Positions 1 through 6,531 are shown, numbered from the stretch's first letter. The stretch: DNA of 8,519 bases from Candidatus Omnitrophota bacterium (GCA_029557025.1 JAKPRU010000191.1:1-8519); one strand, 5' to 3'. Translations and numbers: made by a program. The notes: generated by a model not told the origin, from the letters alone.

Positions 1-2
1 CC

Positions 3-917
3 GGTTCCGGGAAAAGCAGTCTGGTGCGGGAAGTGCTGTACAAAGCATTGGCGCAGCGGCTCCACGGCTCCAAAACGCCTGCCGGCACGCACCAAGAAAT
101 CAAGGGAGTCGATCAGATCGACAAGGTGATCAACATCGACCAGAATCCCATCGGGCGAACACCGCGTTCCAATCCCGCAACTTATGTGAAGGTATTCGAT
201 CCCATTCGTTCCCTGTTTGCCGAACTGCCGGAAGCGAAAGTCCGTGGGTATAAACCCGGACGGTTTTCATTCAATGTGCCCGGTGGCCGCTGCGAGGCAT
301 GTGATGGGGACGGATTCAAGCGGATCGAAATGCATTTCCTGGCGGATGTGTTTGTCACCTGTGAAATCTGCAAAGGGAAACGGTTTAATCGAGAAACACT
401 TCAGGTGAAATTCAAGGGGCGATCCATTGCCGATGTTCTGGACCTGACCGTTACCGAGGCGCTGGAGCTGTTCGAGAATTTCCCACGGATCAGCCGGATT
501 CTCGATACGCTGGCGGATGTCGGACTCGATTACATCCACCTCGGCCAGCCGGCGCCTACTCTCTCCGGCGGAGAGGCACAGCGCATTAAATTGGCCAAGG
601 AACTCTCCCGCCGCGACACCGGTAATACCCTGTATATTCTCGATGAACCCACCACCGGCCTTCATTTCGAAGATATTCGGAAACTGTTGCGTGTGCTGAA
701 TACTCTCGTGGACCGTGGCAACACGGTGGTTGTAATCGAGCATAACCTGGATGTCATCAAGTGCGCAGATTGGATTATCGATTTGGGGCCGGAGGGTGGG
801 GATGCGGGCGGCCGGGTGATCGCCGAGGGGACGCCGGAAGAGGTCGCCCAGAACCGCAGTTCCTTCACGGGCCAATTCCTCAAGAATATCCTGAACGGCA
901 AGAAAAATCGCGCCTGA
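3..917 (+). CDS. uvrA: UvrABC excinuclease subunit A, C-terminal part (5' end outside window)
   Basis: ATPase and damage-recognition subunit of the cytoplasmic nucleotide excision repair complex (UvrA2-UvrB, then UvrC). The frame is open to the left edge, and 304 residues of a protein usually near 940 aa are visible. The first residues, GSGKSSL, are the end of the second Walker A motif. A zinc-binding module follows with Cys at about 97, 100, 120 and 123 (C-X2-C-X19-C-X2-C), exactly the spacing of the UvrA C-terminal zinc finger. Then come the ABC signature LSGGEAQR (about 187-194), Walker B LYILDEP (about 210-216), the D-loop region TTGLH and the H-loop His (about 247, in VIEHN). The tail FTGQFLK is the usual UvrA ending. 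All key residues of the second nucleotide-binding domain are intact. No clear intrinsic terminator follows the TGA; the next about 80 bases are pyrimidine-rich. The identification is secure; only the missing N-terminal part is unseen. Confidence 0.98.
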   Translation, partial: GSGKSSLVREVLYKALAQRLHGSKTPAGTHQEIKGVDQIDKVINIDQNPIGRTPRSNPATYVKVFDPIRSLFAELPEAKVRGYKPGRFSFNVPGGRCEACDGDGFKRIEMHFLADVFVTCEICKGKRFNRETLQVKFKGRSIADVLDLTVTEALELFENFPRISRILDTLADVGLDYIHLGQPAPTLSGGEAQRIKLAKELSRRDTGNTLYILDEPTTGLHFEDIRKLLRVLNTLVDRGNTVVVIEHNLDVIKCADWIIDLGPEGGDAGGRVIAEGTPEEVAQNRSSFTGQFLKNILNGKKNRA

Positions 918-1001
918 CAGTCGTTTCCCCTCGCAATTCAACTTTTATCCTTTTCGTCCCTCCTATCTTCTTTTTCAATCTGCAATTCTTACTTCCGCCC
1001 C

Positions 1002-1030
1002 TTGCGTAGCACGAATATAAGAGTTATGCT
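1002..1030 (+). promoter_or_regulatory. Predicted sigma70-type promoter for the OB-fold/pseudopilin unit
   Basis: A -35-like TTGCGT (1002-1007) is separated by 17 bases from a -10-like TATGCT (1025-1030). This predicts a start near 1037 and a leader of about 48 nt before the GTG at 1085. A perfect TATAAT lies at 1065-1070, but it is too close to the start codon and lacks a good -35, so the upstream pair is preferred. The assignment rests on consensus matching only. Confidence 0.45.
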
Positions 1031-1058
1031 ACCATCGCTAGTAACATTCTAGTATAAC
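1023..1058. repeat. Imperfect dyad overlapping the predicted -10
   Basis: GTTATGCTA (1023-1031) and TAGTATAAC (1050-1058) are inverted copies with one mismatch, which would be a G-U pair in RNA. The left arm covers the -10 hexamer at 1025-1030 and the right arm falls about 15-20 bases after the predicted transcription start. It could be an operator or just an A/T-rich coincidence. Confidence 0.3.
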
Positions 1059-1070
1059 AACTCATATAAT

Positions 1071-1076
1071 GAGGAG
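1071..1076 (+). promoter_or_regulatory. Strong ribosome binding site that decides a GTG start
   Basis: GAGGAG lies 8 bases before the GTG at 1085. It supports this non-ATG start, because the codons that follow (Met-Lys-Lys, then a hydrophobic run) make a proper signal peptide only from here. Confidence 0.7.
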
Positions 1077-1084
1077 AACAGACA

Positions 1085-1888
1085 GTGAAGAAGCCAGTGA
1101 GTTATGCCACGATTTGTATGTTCGTATTTGCGGTCGCCCCAAGCTGGGCAGGGGATACGCTTTGGGAACTTCAGGCGGTCAATCCGGATGGAACCGGCTC
1201 GCATCCCAAGGTTGGGGCCGCTCCCGATGAGGCCAACAAGGTGGTGATTGAGGGCATTTCTCTTGCCTCGACCGGGGAGGTCGATGCGCCGACTGATCCG
1301 GGGTTCGCGTGGTTCTCGCTTTGGGTGCAGGCCGAAGATGGACGTGGCGGCATCCAGGTGTGGGCCGGGCCGTGGAGTAACAGTGTGTGGCAGGGGTATT
1401 CCGTCCAGGCAGGCGACCGAGTTCGAGTGGAAGGATGGGTGGCAAACAATCGAGGGAAGGTTTTTGTGAACGACCGGCACAGTTTGGCCACAATGTGGAC
1501 CATGCAGGTCTTGTCCCACGGACCGATGCCCGAACCGGAAGTGATTCCCAGCATCGCCGCCTGCAACTATTTCGATCCGACGCGGCAAGGGGGCGGAGAA
1601 TACTATCAAACCCGGTGGGTTCGCCTGAACGGTGTCCGGATTGTTTCCGGCGAATGGGGCGCGGGCAATGAGATTGTGATCACCGATTCCTCCGGTGCGG
1701 AATTGACCATGCTGCTCTCCTCGCAAGGTACATTCGGGACCGCTCCGACAGCTGTGTTCGACGTAATGGGAATCTTCGATCAGGAAGACTACGAAGCTCC
1801 GTTTGTCGACAGCTACAGACTCTGGGTGAAGAAGGCCGGGGATATCCTGCCCCGGTCCATGGTTCCATTATGGGATCTTTACGAATAA
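1085..1888 (+). CDS. Exported small protein with two OB-fold-like domains, function unknown
   Basis: 267 aa, starting at GTG behind a good GAGGAG site. Residues 1-22 form a type I signal peptide: two lysines, a hydrophobic core and a PSWA end before Gly-Asp, so the protein should be exported. The mature part looks like two similar beta-rich halves. The first (about 35-135) has a VVIEGISLAS strand, a GGIQVWAG strand and VQAGDRVRVEGWVANNRG, the style of OB-fold domains in extracellular proteins. The second (about 165-258) has WVRLNGVRIVSG, EIVITDSSGAEL and VFDVMGIFDQ. It ends in VPLWDLYE. No catalytic signature is visible. It appears to be the first gene of a two-gene unit with the pseudopilin, whose start lies 19 bases inside this gene. 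The OB-fold reading is inferred from sequence style, not from a search. A ligand-binding or structural envelope role is possible but undetermined. Confidence 0.8.
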   Translation: MKKPVSYATICMFVFAVAPSWAGDTLWELQAVNPDGTGSHPKVGAAPDEANKVVIEGISLASTGEVDAPTDPGFAWFSLWVQAEDGRGGIQVWAGPWSNSVWQGYSVQAGDRVRVEGWVANNRGKVFVNDRHSLATMWTMQVLSHGPMPEPEVIPSIAACNYFDPTRQGGGEYYQTRWVRLNGVRIVSGEWGAGNEIVITDSSGAELTMLLSSQGTFGTAPTAVFDVMGIFDQEDYEAPFVDSYRLWVKKAGDILPRSMVPLWDLYE

Positions 1889-2577
1889 GACACGCCAGGA
1901 AGGTCTTTTGGGAAGAGAAGCTCCATGCCGGACTGTCCGGGCTTCCACTTGGGCGGTCCGGCCGTTTGCCTGCGTTCACCCTGATTGAATTGCTCATCGT
2001 AGTCGCAATGATCGGGATTCTTGCCGCTATTGCCGTTCCGAACTTCATCCAGGCGCAGATCCGATCCAAAGTTGCCCGCGCGAAAGCGGATCTGAAATCT
2101 ATCTCCACCGCACTCGAGTCTTATTACCTGGATCAGAAAGCCTATCCCATCGCACGGACTTTCTGTGCCGGGTCCATGAGCGAGAGTGACGATTACAACA
2201 TCTGCCCGCCTGAGATCACCACTCCCGTGGCCTATATCAACCACCGTCCGCTCGACGTGTTTAATCCGGGCCGACAGTACAAATACCTGGCTCCCGGACT
2301 CGGATACAGCAACCATGTTTTGACTTATCTGACCATCTGGGTCCCGAAATCCTTCCCATCCGAGTCCGGTCCCGATCAGGATTTGCCTTATTTCAGCCAG
2401 GAAACCTCGCCGGTGGACTACGGGATTTGGAGTGTCGGTCCCACGGGCGCGAAAAGTTTCTGGGAATCGGATGTCGCACATATCCCCGTACCGAAACGGA
2501 CTTGGTATAACCCCAGCAACGGTGTAATCAGCCAGGGTATCATTGCCCGTCTCTCCGGCGGCCATCAGTCGCCATGA
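1870..2577 (+). CDS. Prepilin-type N-terminal cleavage/methylation protein (type II secretion/type IV pilus-like pseudopilin)
   Basis: 235 aa. FTLIELLIVVAMIGILAAIA (residues 36-55) is the class III signal peptide hydrophobic helix. Prepilin peptidase would cut before Phe36, and Glu40 is the conserved Glu5 of the mature protein. The helix continues through NFIQAQIRSKVARAKADLKS and STALESYYLDQKAYP, the major-pseudopilin (GspG) style. The C-terminal globular part carries TTPVAYINHRPLDVF, YGIWSVGPTG and YNPSNGVISQGII, a layout I associate with pseudopilin families of Hydrogenedentota/Sumerlaeota/Lentisphaerota-type bacteria. It would be anchored in the inner membrane before assembly into a pseudopilus. 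Odd points: the leader is long (35 residues), the -1 residue is Ala rather than the usual Gly, and no clear Shine-Dalgarno precedes the ATG, which lies inside the upstream gene. Translation may therefore be coupled, or the true start may be a rarer codon downstream. The family call is firm; the exact start is not. Confidence 0.92.
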   Translation: MGSLRIRHARKVFWEEKLHAGLSGLPLGRSGRLPAFTLIELLIVVAMIGILAAIAVPNFIQAQIRSKVARAKADLKSISTALESYYLDQKAYPIARTFCAGSMSESDDYNICPPEITTPVAYINHRPLDVFNPGRQYKYLAPGLGYSNHVLTYLTIWVPKSFPSESGPDQDLPYFSQETSPVDYGIWSVGPTGAKSFWESDVAHIPVPKRTWYNPSNGVISQGIIARLSGGHQSP

Positions 2578-2595
2578 GGATCTCACCTGAGATCC
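2578..2595 (+). other. Hairpin immediately after the pseudopilin stop
   Basis: GGATCTC (2578-2584) and GAGATCC (2589-2595) form a perfect 7-bp stem with the loop ACCT, starting at the base after the TGA. No T-run follows, so it is not a canonical intrinsic terminator. It may protect the 3' end of the message or be a weak or factor-assisted stop. The rest of 2596-2778, between two converging genes, shows no gene. Confidence 0.45.
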
Positions 2596-2652
2596 GAACT
2601 GCCGAAATCACGCCAATGTTCTATAAGCGGAAGCTCCTTTAACAAACAAACG

Positions 2653-2711
2653 TGTACCCCGCTGTCATTATTAGGCATATTGCAGAATTCAGTGTGTCGT
2701 TACCGGGTACA
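2653..2711. repeat. Short imperfect inverted repeat in the convergent spacer
   Basis: TGTACCCCG (2653-2661) and CCGGGTACA (2703-2711) are inverted copies with one mismatch, 41 bases apart. There is no transposase and no obvious target duplication. It could be the ends of a tiny decayed element or chance. Confidence 0.2.
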
Positions 2712-2778
2712 TTAGAGGTGCACGCCGAATCCTGACTTTACCTGATCGATCCCATGCAACATTCGTCACAACTTCCGA

Positions 2779-5766
2779 TTAATTCTTAATTCCGCCCTCT
2801 CCCTTCAAATACAACCATCGACCCCCAATAGAGCCGTCCGCCTCAAATACTACCGAGTTTCCAGTAATCGTACATGGGATTTCCTGCCCCCGACTTCCCG
2901 GTTTCTGTCCCTCGGCATACAGGTGCGCCGATTTGGGTGCTTTCTCCAATGGAATTGTAATCTGTCCGCTGCCATCCACACGAATTTGCAGCACCGCCCC
3001 ATTCTCTACTTGCCGATCCTCGGGAATGGGCGCCCAGGCAATCTCTCCCAGCGGCCGGTCTGCAAATACCGTTTCCTTCCCGTCAACAGTAACTCGATCC
3101 GTGCTGTTCCCTGCAAACCCAATCAATACATTATTCGCATTGACTCGAAATGTCATCGCCGACCGCCCCCGGTAGTTGACAACATGCCCATTCACGGCAA
3201 AGTCATTCAGCGCAATTTCATCCGACGGCGGCGGGACACGTTTCAGGTACTCCCGGTCCTTCTCTTCATTTCTCGCGAAACCGCCCTCCCAGTCCTCCAC
3301 AACGGTCCGGAGATGCGGCGCAACGGACACGGCCCCGTTCGGAAAACGGCAAACCATGTAGTCGCTTGTTCGGGACACGTAATCCGTATTGTCATTCCTG
3401 CCGGCGAATTTGCCGGTTCCCGGATATGCGCCCAGCGCACGGAGAATCTCAAACCAGTTCCGTGTCTCGTAGCCGAGGCTCTGCGATTGATCGTCACGCG
3501 GGCGATATCCCAGGAAACACGCCGTTCCGCCCCCCTCGTATCTCCGAATCGTCCCAACAACCCGATCCCCGACACGCGCGGCAGGCGCCGTCGCATCTCG
3601 CGGCGTTACCGGATAAATCCGGTCTACCAGCAGATGCGTTAAAATGGTCTGCGGCTCGACTCCGCTAAGCGCGCCCTCAAACTGAATCACTCGTCCCGGC
3701 GCATATTGGCCGATCGTCAATACAGGTTCATAGTCCACTCCGAACAGATTTTCCCATTCGTGCAGTACAGGTTCGCCATCCCGATCCACCAGAGGCGGCG
3801 GGCCGGACCAGATCACTCTCCCGCCGCTATCAATAAGCGTGCGCATGAATCGCAACAGCGCCTTATCGGGGAAAGGCTCGAAGGTTGCAACCAGTGTTTT
3901 AAAAGTCCGGTTAGCCATCCATATCTCACCGTCTTTTGCTTCGGCGCGCTCGAGCAGTTTGTCCTGAGTCACGTAATTCGCATAAGCGTACTGTGTCATC
4001 CAACTGCCGAACCGCTCGTCTACACTCACGAGGTCGATCGGGTAAAGCATCAGCACATTGGTATCCCGATGCTGCATGTCCTGTACAATTCCGTGCAGTG
4101 GCGACCCGGCGGCGCCGTAGACACTCGCGAGCGCGGCCCGACGTGCCGCCATTTCGTTGGGCATCCCCCAATGTGCTCCGTATGAATACGGTATCTCGTT
4201 CAGTATCCCCGTCGAACAGGCCAGCGCCAACCCCAGATAGTTGCGGTCCAGCCAACCGCATTCGGCATGATCGTTACCCGTCCCGGTCAGGTAGTCGCCC
4301 CAGGCAAAATAGTCATAACAGGCTGAGGCGGCCTGCTGCACCGTATTGGACCAGACAAAATTGGATGTGTATTCGTACTTGCTGCGATATTCGTTCTCGC
4401 ATCCGGTCTCCCACTTGTCAATCGTCGGACTTTCCGCCCAGGTGGCGTGAGCGCGTGTGTACAGGCGGTGTCCCATGCGTTTCTCTGCATGATGTTTCGC
4501 GCGGACAAACAGATCGACTACTCCTGTTTGCAAGAACCTGTAATATCGAGACCGGAACAAGGCCGTGTTGTGAATATCCTCCGGCGTCTCGCCCCACACG
4601 TGCATGATGTCCGCTTTCGCGTCCAGTTGGTAGCTGAAATCCTCCTGCCCGTGTACGAAGTAGATCAGATATTTTGCGAAATCCCGGTATTCCTCGCCGT
4701 ACCGCGCCGCGAACGCTTTTGCAAATCCATCGCTGACATATCGCATGGCAAACTCCCCGTGATCGTGATGGCTGAAATAATTCCAGTCCTGCTGAATGTG
4801 CATTTCATCGGAATACAGCCCGTTGAGTTTCACACCGGCGTCCGCATAGCGGTCAATTAGTCCTGTGAGATACGGCAGCGCGTTCGCGCTGAAATAGTCC
4901 ATTTCCGGTGTGACATATTGCTGCACAACAAGTACTCGATTCAGCGGACCGATATCGGCACGGCCGGTTCCGTAAATACGGATACGCTCTGCCGCAAAAT
5001 CGCCCGGTGTCACCGTCAAACCTTCGTACCGCTCCACTTGGGCCGTGTCGGTAATCTCTATAATTTCATCGGGATTTACAACACGATACGGCGTACCGCG
5101 AATTGCCTTCTCCCGGAACGCAAAGACGCGCACTCCACCGTCCTTGAGACTCACCGGCCCTTTGTTGTTCACCCAGCGCAGATGTCGCCAAAGTTGGACG
5201 CTGTATGTGCCGGACTGCGGGTCGCGGACCCCTTTCCGGTAGTGCATCCACCGCCCGGTTTCTCCGGTGGCCTTGGCGTAAGCCGGACCGATTTCCAGGG
5301 GGCTTAACAGGCTCAGTTCCAGCCCCATGCCGTGCTGTTCGGCAAATCGACCGATGGCGGCGATGCGGGCAATATACTCGTCCATGTCCGGCATGAGACG
5401 GCGGGGACGGTCGCCCTGGCCGGGACGGTACTGGCTAAAAAAATGGTCGAATGCCAAAACCAGCGTTCGATGTCCCGCGTCCCGGGCACGTTCACAAATC
5501 TCGCGCAGGCTTTCGATGTGTTCCTGGCGGCCAAGGCTCAAATTGAGCTTCGCGTCGGGGTCAGACAACTTCTCCAGTTCCTCATCGCTCACCAGGATGA
5601 TATGCGAACCGGGAAGCATAAACGCCCACGGGCCTGGGTAGCGCACAAGATCGCCTTCATAGACATCCTCCGGGGCACGTTCGGCTTCCGGTGCGGTGTC
5701 CATGGCCCATGCGGTCAGAACAGAGAGCATCAGCAGAACAGTCAGTAACGTACGTTTTGCCATCAT
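2779..5766 (-). CDS. Large exported protein, putative glycoside hydrolase-like enzyme
   Basis: 995 aa. Residues 1-21 are a signal peptide (basic start, leucine-rich core, TAWA end), so the protein is exported. About 55-450 reads like a (beta/alpha)8-barrel: strands TLVLAFDHFF (101-110) and LELSLLSPLEIG (149-160), a short beta-rich insert (about 205-265), VLVVQQYVTPEMDYF (278-292), LNGLYSDEMHIQ (314-325, acidic pair D320/E321 at a strand end) and MGHRLYTRAHATW (431-443). A second acidic cluster is E453/E457/E459. About 565-670 resembles the class I glutamine amidotransferase-like middle domain of GH42-type enzymes: VLMLYPIDLV, then TFKTLVATFEPFP, then LLRFMRTLIDSGGRVIWSG. About 790-995 is beta-rich (FRVNANNVLIGFAG, GAVLQIRVDGSGQITIPL). 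I cannot name a family or substrate, and the catalytic residues are guesses. The start at the first of two Met codons has a weak GGA five bases upstream. It is transcribed alone from the promoter near 5900-5928. A binding rather than catalytic role is not excluded. Confidence 0.75.
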   Translation of the reverse strand: MMAKRTLLTVLLMLSVLTAWAMDTAPEAERAPEDVYEGDLVRYPGPWAFMLPGSHIILVSDEELEKLSDPDAKLNLSLGRQEHIESLREICERARDAGHRTLVLAFDHFFSQYRPGQGDRPRRLMPDMDEYIARIAAIGRFAEQHGMGLELSLLSPLEIGPAYAKATGETGRWMHYRKGVRDPQSGTYSVQLWRHLRWVNNKGPVSLKDGGVRVFAFREKAIRGTPYRVVNPDEIIEITDTAQVERYEGLTVTPGDFAAERIRIYGTGRADIGPLNRVLVVQQYVTPEMDYFSANALPYLTGLIDRYADAGVKLNGLYSDEMHIQQDWNYFSHHDHGEFAMRYVSDGFAKAFAARYGEEYRDFAKYLIYFVHGQEDFSYQLDAKADIMHVWGETPEDIHNTALFRSRYYRFLQTGVVDLFVRAKHHAEKRMGHRLYTRAHATWAESPTIDKWETGCENEYRSKYEYTSNFVWSNTVQQAASACYDYFAWGDYLTGTGNDHAECGWLDRNYLGLALACSTGILNEIPYSYGAHWGMPNEMAARRAALASVYGAAGSPLHGIVQDMQHRDTNVLMLYPIDLVSVDERFGSWMTQYAYANYVTQDKLLERAEAKDGEIWMANRTFKTLVATFEPFPDKALLRFMRTLIDSGGRVIWSGPPPLVDRDGEPVLHEWENLFGVDYEPVLTIGQYAPGRVIQFEGALSGVEPQTILTHLLVDRIYPVTPRDATAPAARVGDRVVGTIRRYEGGGTACFLGYRPRDDQSQSLGYETRNWFEILRALGAYPGTGKFAGRNDNTDYVSRTSDYMVCRFPNGAVSVAPHLRTVVEDWEGGFARNEEKDREYLKRVPPPSDEIALNDFAVNGHVVNYRGRSAMTFRVNANNVLIGFAGNSTDRVTVDGKETVFADRPLGEIAWAPIPEDRQVENGAVLQIRVDGSGQITIPLEKAPKSAHLYAEGQKPGSRGQEIPCTITGNSVVFEADGSIGGRWLYLKGEGGIKN

Positions 5767-5856
5767 AAAATTCCATTTCTTTTACTTGCGGTGTGGATTC
5801 ACGCGGCCTTGACTTCCCGCACCGGCCGGCATCCCGCTTGCAGGAGGAGCGGTTCG

Positions 5857-5868
5857 GGGGATATCCCC
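5857..5868. promoter_or_regulatory. 12-bp perfect palindrome in the leader of the 995-aa gene
   Basis: GGGGATATCCCC is perfectly self-complementary. It falls about 25-36 bases after the predicted transcription start of the minus-strand message. It could be an operator half-pair or a leader hairpin; the sequence alone does not distinguish these. Confidence 0.3.
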
Positions 5869-5899
5869 GGCGTGGAAGTCCCAAATGTCACTGTCTGGG

Positions 5900-5928
5900 A
5901 GGATACTCCACCGTTTTCAGCCTGTCAA
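5900..5928 (-). promoter_or_regulatory. Predicted sigma70-type promoter of the 995-aa gene
   Basis: On the minus strand a perfect TTGACA (5928-5923) is followed after exactly 17 bases by TATCCT (5905-5900), 4 of 6 matches to the -10. Transcription would start near 5893, giving a leader of about 127 nt. The match to consensus and the correct placement make it the best promoter in the window for this gene. Confidence 0.6.
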
Positions 5929-5964
5929 TCAGGAAGTCACGGCACATCATGGGGTTGCAGACGG

Positions 5965-5974
5965 TGTAATTACA
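5965..5974. promoter_or_regulatory. 10-bp palindrome upstream of the minus-strand promoter
   Basis: TGTAATTACA is perfectly symmetric and sits 36 bases upstream of the -35 hexamer of the minus-strand promoter, a typical place for an activator or repressor dimer site. Short A/T-rich palindromes also arise by chance. Confidence 0.25.
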
Positions 5975-6068
5975 GTTGGGATAATTGTGTATCCTCCATC
6001 TGCTTGCGATTCAGAAACATAGCTGCAAATCGCGCAGGTTTATCCGACAGGGAAATAGAAAAAATCGG

Positions 6069-6125
6069 AATTTTTTAAAAATTTTTTGTTTCAGCTATTG
6101 CCCTTGCTATTCCGTATGATACAAT
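6069..6125 (+). promoter_or_regulatory. Predicted plus-strand promoter with UP-like A/T tracts
   Basis: TTGCCC (6098-6103) and TACAAT (6120-6125) are 16 bases apart and predict a start near 6132. An A2-T6-A5-T6 tract at 6069-6087 lies about 45-63 bases upstream of that start, exactly where an alpha-subunit UP element would be, with another A6 at 6059-6064. UP elements are typical of strongly expressed stable RNA genes. No protein gene begins downstream on this strand. Confidence 0.45.
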
Positions 6126-6228
6126 AAGATTTGTCTGAGGCACTGGGATAGGTTCCCTCTACCGCGATCCCGTCGCGAGGCGGGAACACGCCGGGGGGCC
6201 GGAAGACATCGTTTGTGCCCAGACGCGG

Positions 6229-6256
6229 GAGGCTCAGCTGGCGACAGTTGAGCCTC
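6229..6256 (+). other. 12-bp hairpin closed by a GNRA (GCGA) tetraloop
   Basis: GAGGCTCAGCTG (6229-6240) pairs with CAGTTGAGCCTC (6245-6256) over its whole length with a single G-U pair, closed by GCGA (6241-6244). On the plus strand the loop is a stable GNRA tetraloop. On the minus strand the loop would be TCGC, which is not GNRA, and the G-U pair would become a C-A mismatch. Both points favour a functional plus-strand RNA. Confidence 0.6.
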
Positions 6257-6486
6257 TTTGGCTTTATTATGGCTCTGCCTTGGCGCCACCGAGTTGCTAT
6301 GCATTGTGGCACGGCCACCTTACCGTGAGCTGGTTTGCTAGGTTGAAGAGAATCCGAGTGTTTCGGCACAGCGTAGAAAAATCCCCCAGTCAAGATTAAA
6401 TCCGCTTTTTATCCCCATGGTCTCCTCTCTACGTTCCGACCGGGGGCGCAGAAACAGGGATTACATTCGGTCGGCGCGCCAGCAGT

Positions 6487-6531
6487 AAAAAAAACTCCCC
6501 CTGAATCCGAAGGGACCAGGGGGAGGTTTTT
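6487..6531. terminator. Bidirectional intrinsic terminator
   Basis: CTCCCCCTG (6495-6503) and CAGGGGGAG (6517-6525) form a perfect 9-bp GC-rich stem with a 13-base loop. On the minus strand it is followed by eight Ts (A-run 6487-6494), about 70 bases after the stop at 6600, so it can end the right-hand gene. On the plus strand it is followed by five Ts (6527-6531) and can end the candidate RNA. Confidence 0.85.

Larger units (their letters stand above)
5898..5997. repeat. 9-bp inverted repeat around the minus-strand promoter
   Basis: GGAGGATAC (5898-5906) covers the -10 of the minus-strand promoter, and its exact inverted copy GTATCCTCC lies at 5989-5997, about 60 bases upstream of the -35. 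Such paired sites can serve a looping repressor, but 9 bases may also match by chance. Confidence 0.25.
6132..6531 (+). ncRNA. Candidate structured non-coding RNA, about 400 nt, family not recognised
   Basis: The interval runs from the predicted start of the UP-like promoter to the T-run of an intrinsic terminator. It contains several self-complementary elements. GTTCCC/GGGAAC (6152-6157 with 6182-6187) encloses CGCGA/TCGCG (6163-6167 with 6173-6177). A 12-bp hairpin with a GCGA tetraloop lies at 6229-6256. CACGG/CCGTG lies at 6310-6314 with 6323-6327. CCGAG/TTCGG lies at 6354-6358 with 6362-6366. CCGACCG/CGGTCGG lies at 6436-6442 with 6468-6474. No supported reading frame lies on the plus strand. 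I looked for the hallmark sequences of RNase P RNA, tmRNA, SRP RNA, 6S RNA and T-box leaders and saw none. The boundaries, strand and existence of the transcript are inference. Alternatively the hairpins could act on the minus strand as a spacer between the two large genes. Confidence 0.35.

Noticed and set aside
267..941. 224-codon minus-strand frame opposite uvrA
   Set aside because: Shadow of the uvrA frame, which has every expected UvrA motif.
1065..1070. Perfect TATAAT as the promoter of the OB-fold-like gene
   Set aside because: It abuts the ribosome binding site, so transcripts would begin within or after it, and no -35 lies at the right distance.
1049..1726. 225-codon minus-strand frame opposite the OB-fold-like gene
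   Set aside because: No domain, runs into the promoter region of the plus-strand gene, and the plus frame has a signal peptide and a good ribosome binding site.
1879..2586. 235-codon minus-strand frame opposite the pseudopilin
   Set aside because: The plus frame contains an unmistakable prepilin signature, so this is a shadow.
5791..6078. 95-codon plus-strand frame upstream of the candidate RNA
   Set aside because: It crosses the minus-strand promoter and the palindromes, has no ribosome binding site and shows no recognisable protein features.
6158..6180. T-box-like text (TACCGCG)
   Set aside because: The conserved AGGGTGG before ACCGCG is absent, and no aminoacyl-tRNA synthetase or amino acid gene follows on this strand.
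6229..6260. tRNA-like D-arm text (GCTCAGCTGG)
   Set aside because: The bases belong to a simple 12-bp hairpin; no anticodon arm, T-arm (GGTTCGA) or acceptor stem of the right size surrounds them.
6091..6393. 100-codon minus-strand frame opening with TTG
   Set aside because: No Shine-Dalgarno, no signal peptide or domain, many Pro/Arg/Lys residues typical of chance frames, and it is antisense to the hairpins of the candidate RNA.
6338..6418. 26-codon minus-strand frame starting ATG behind AGGAG
   Set aside because: The ribosome binding site is only 3 bases from the ATG and the peptide (MGIKSGFNLDWG...) resembles nothing known. It could be a leader peptide, but nothing else supports it.
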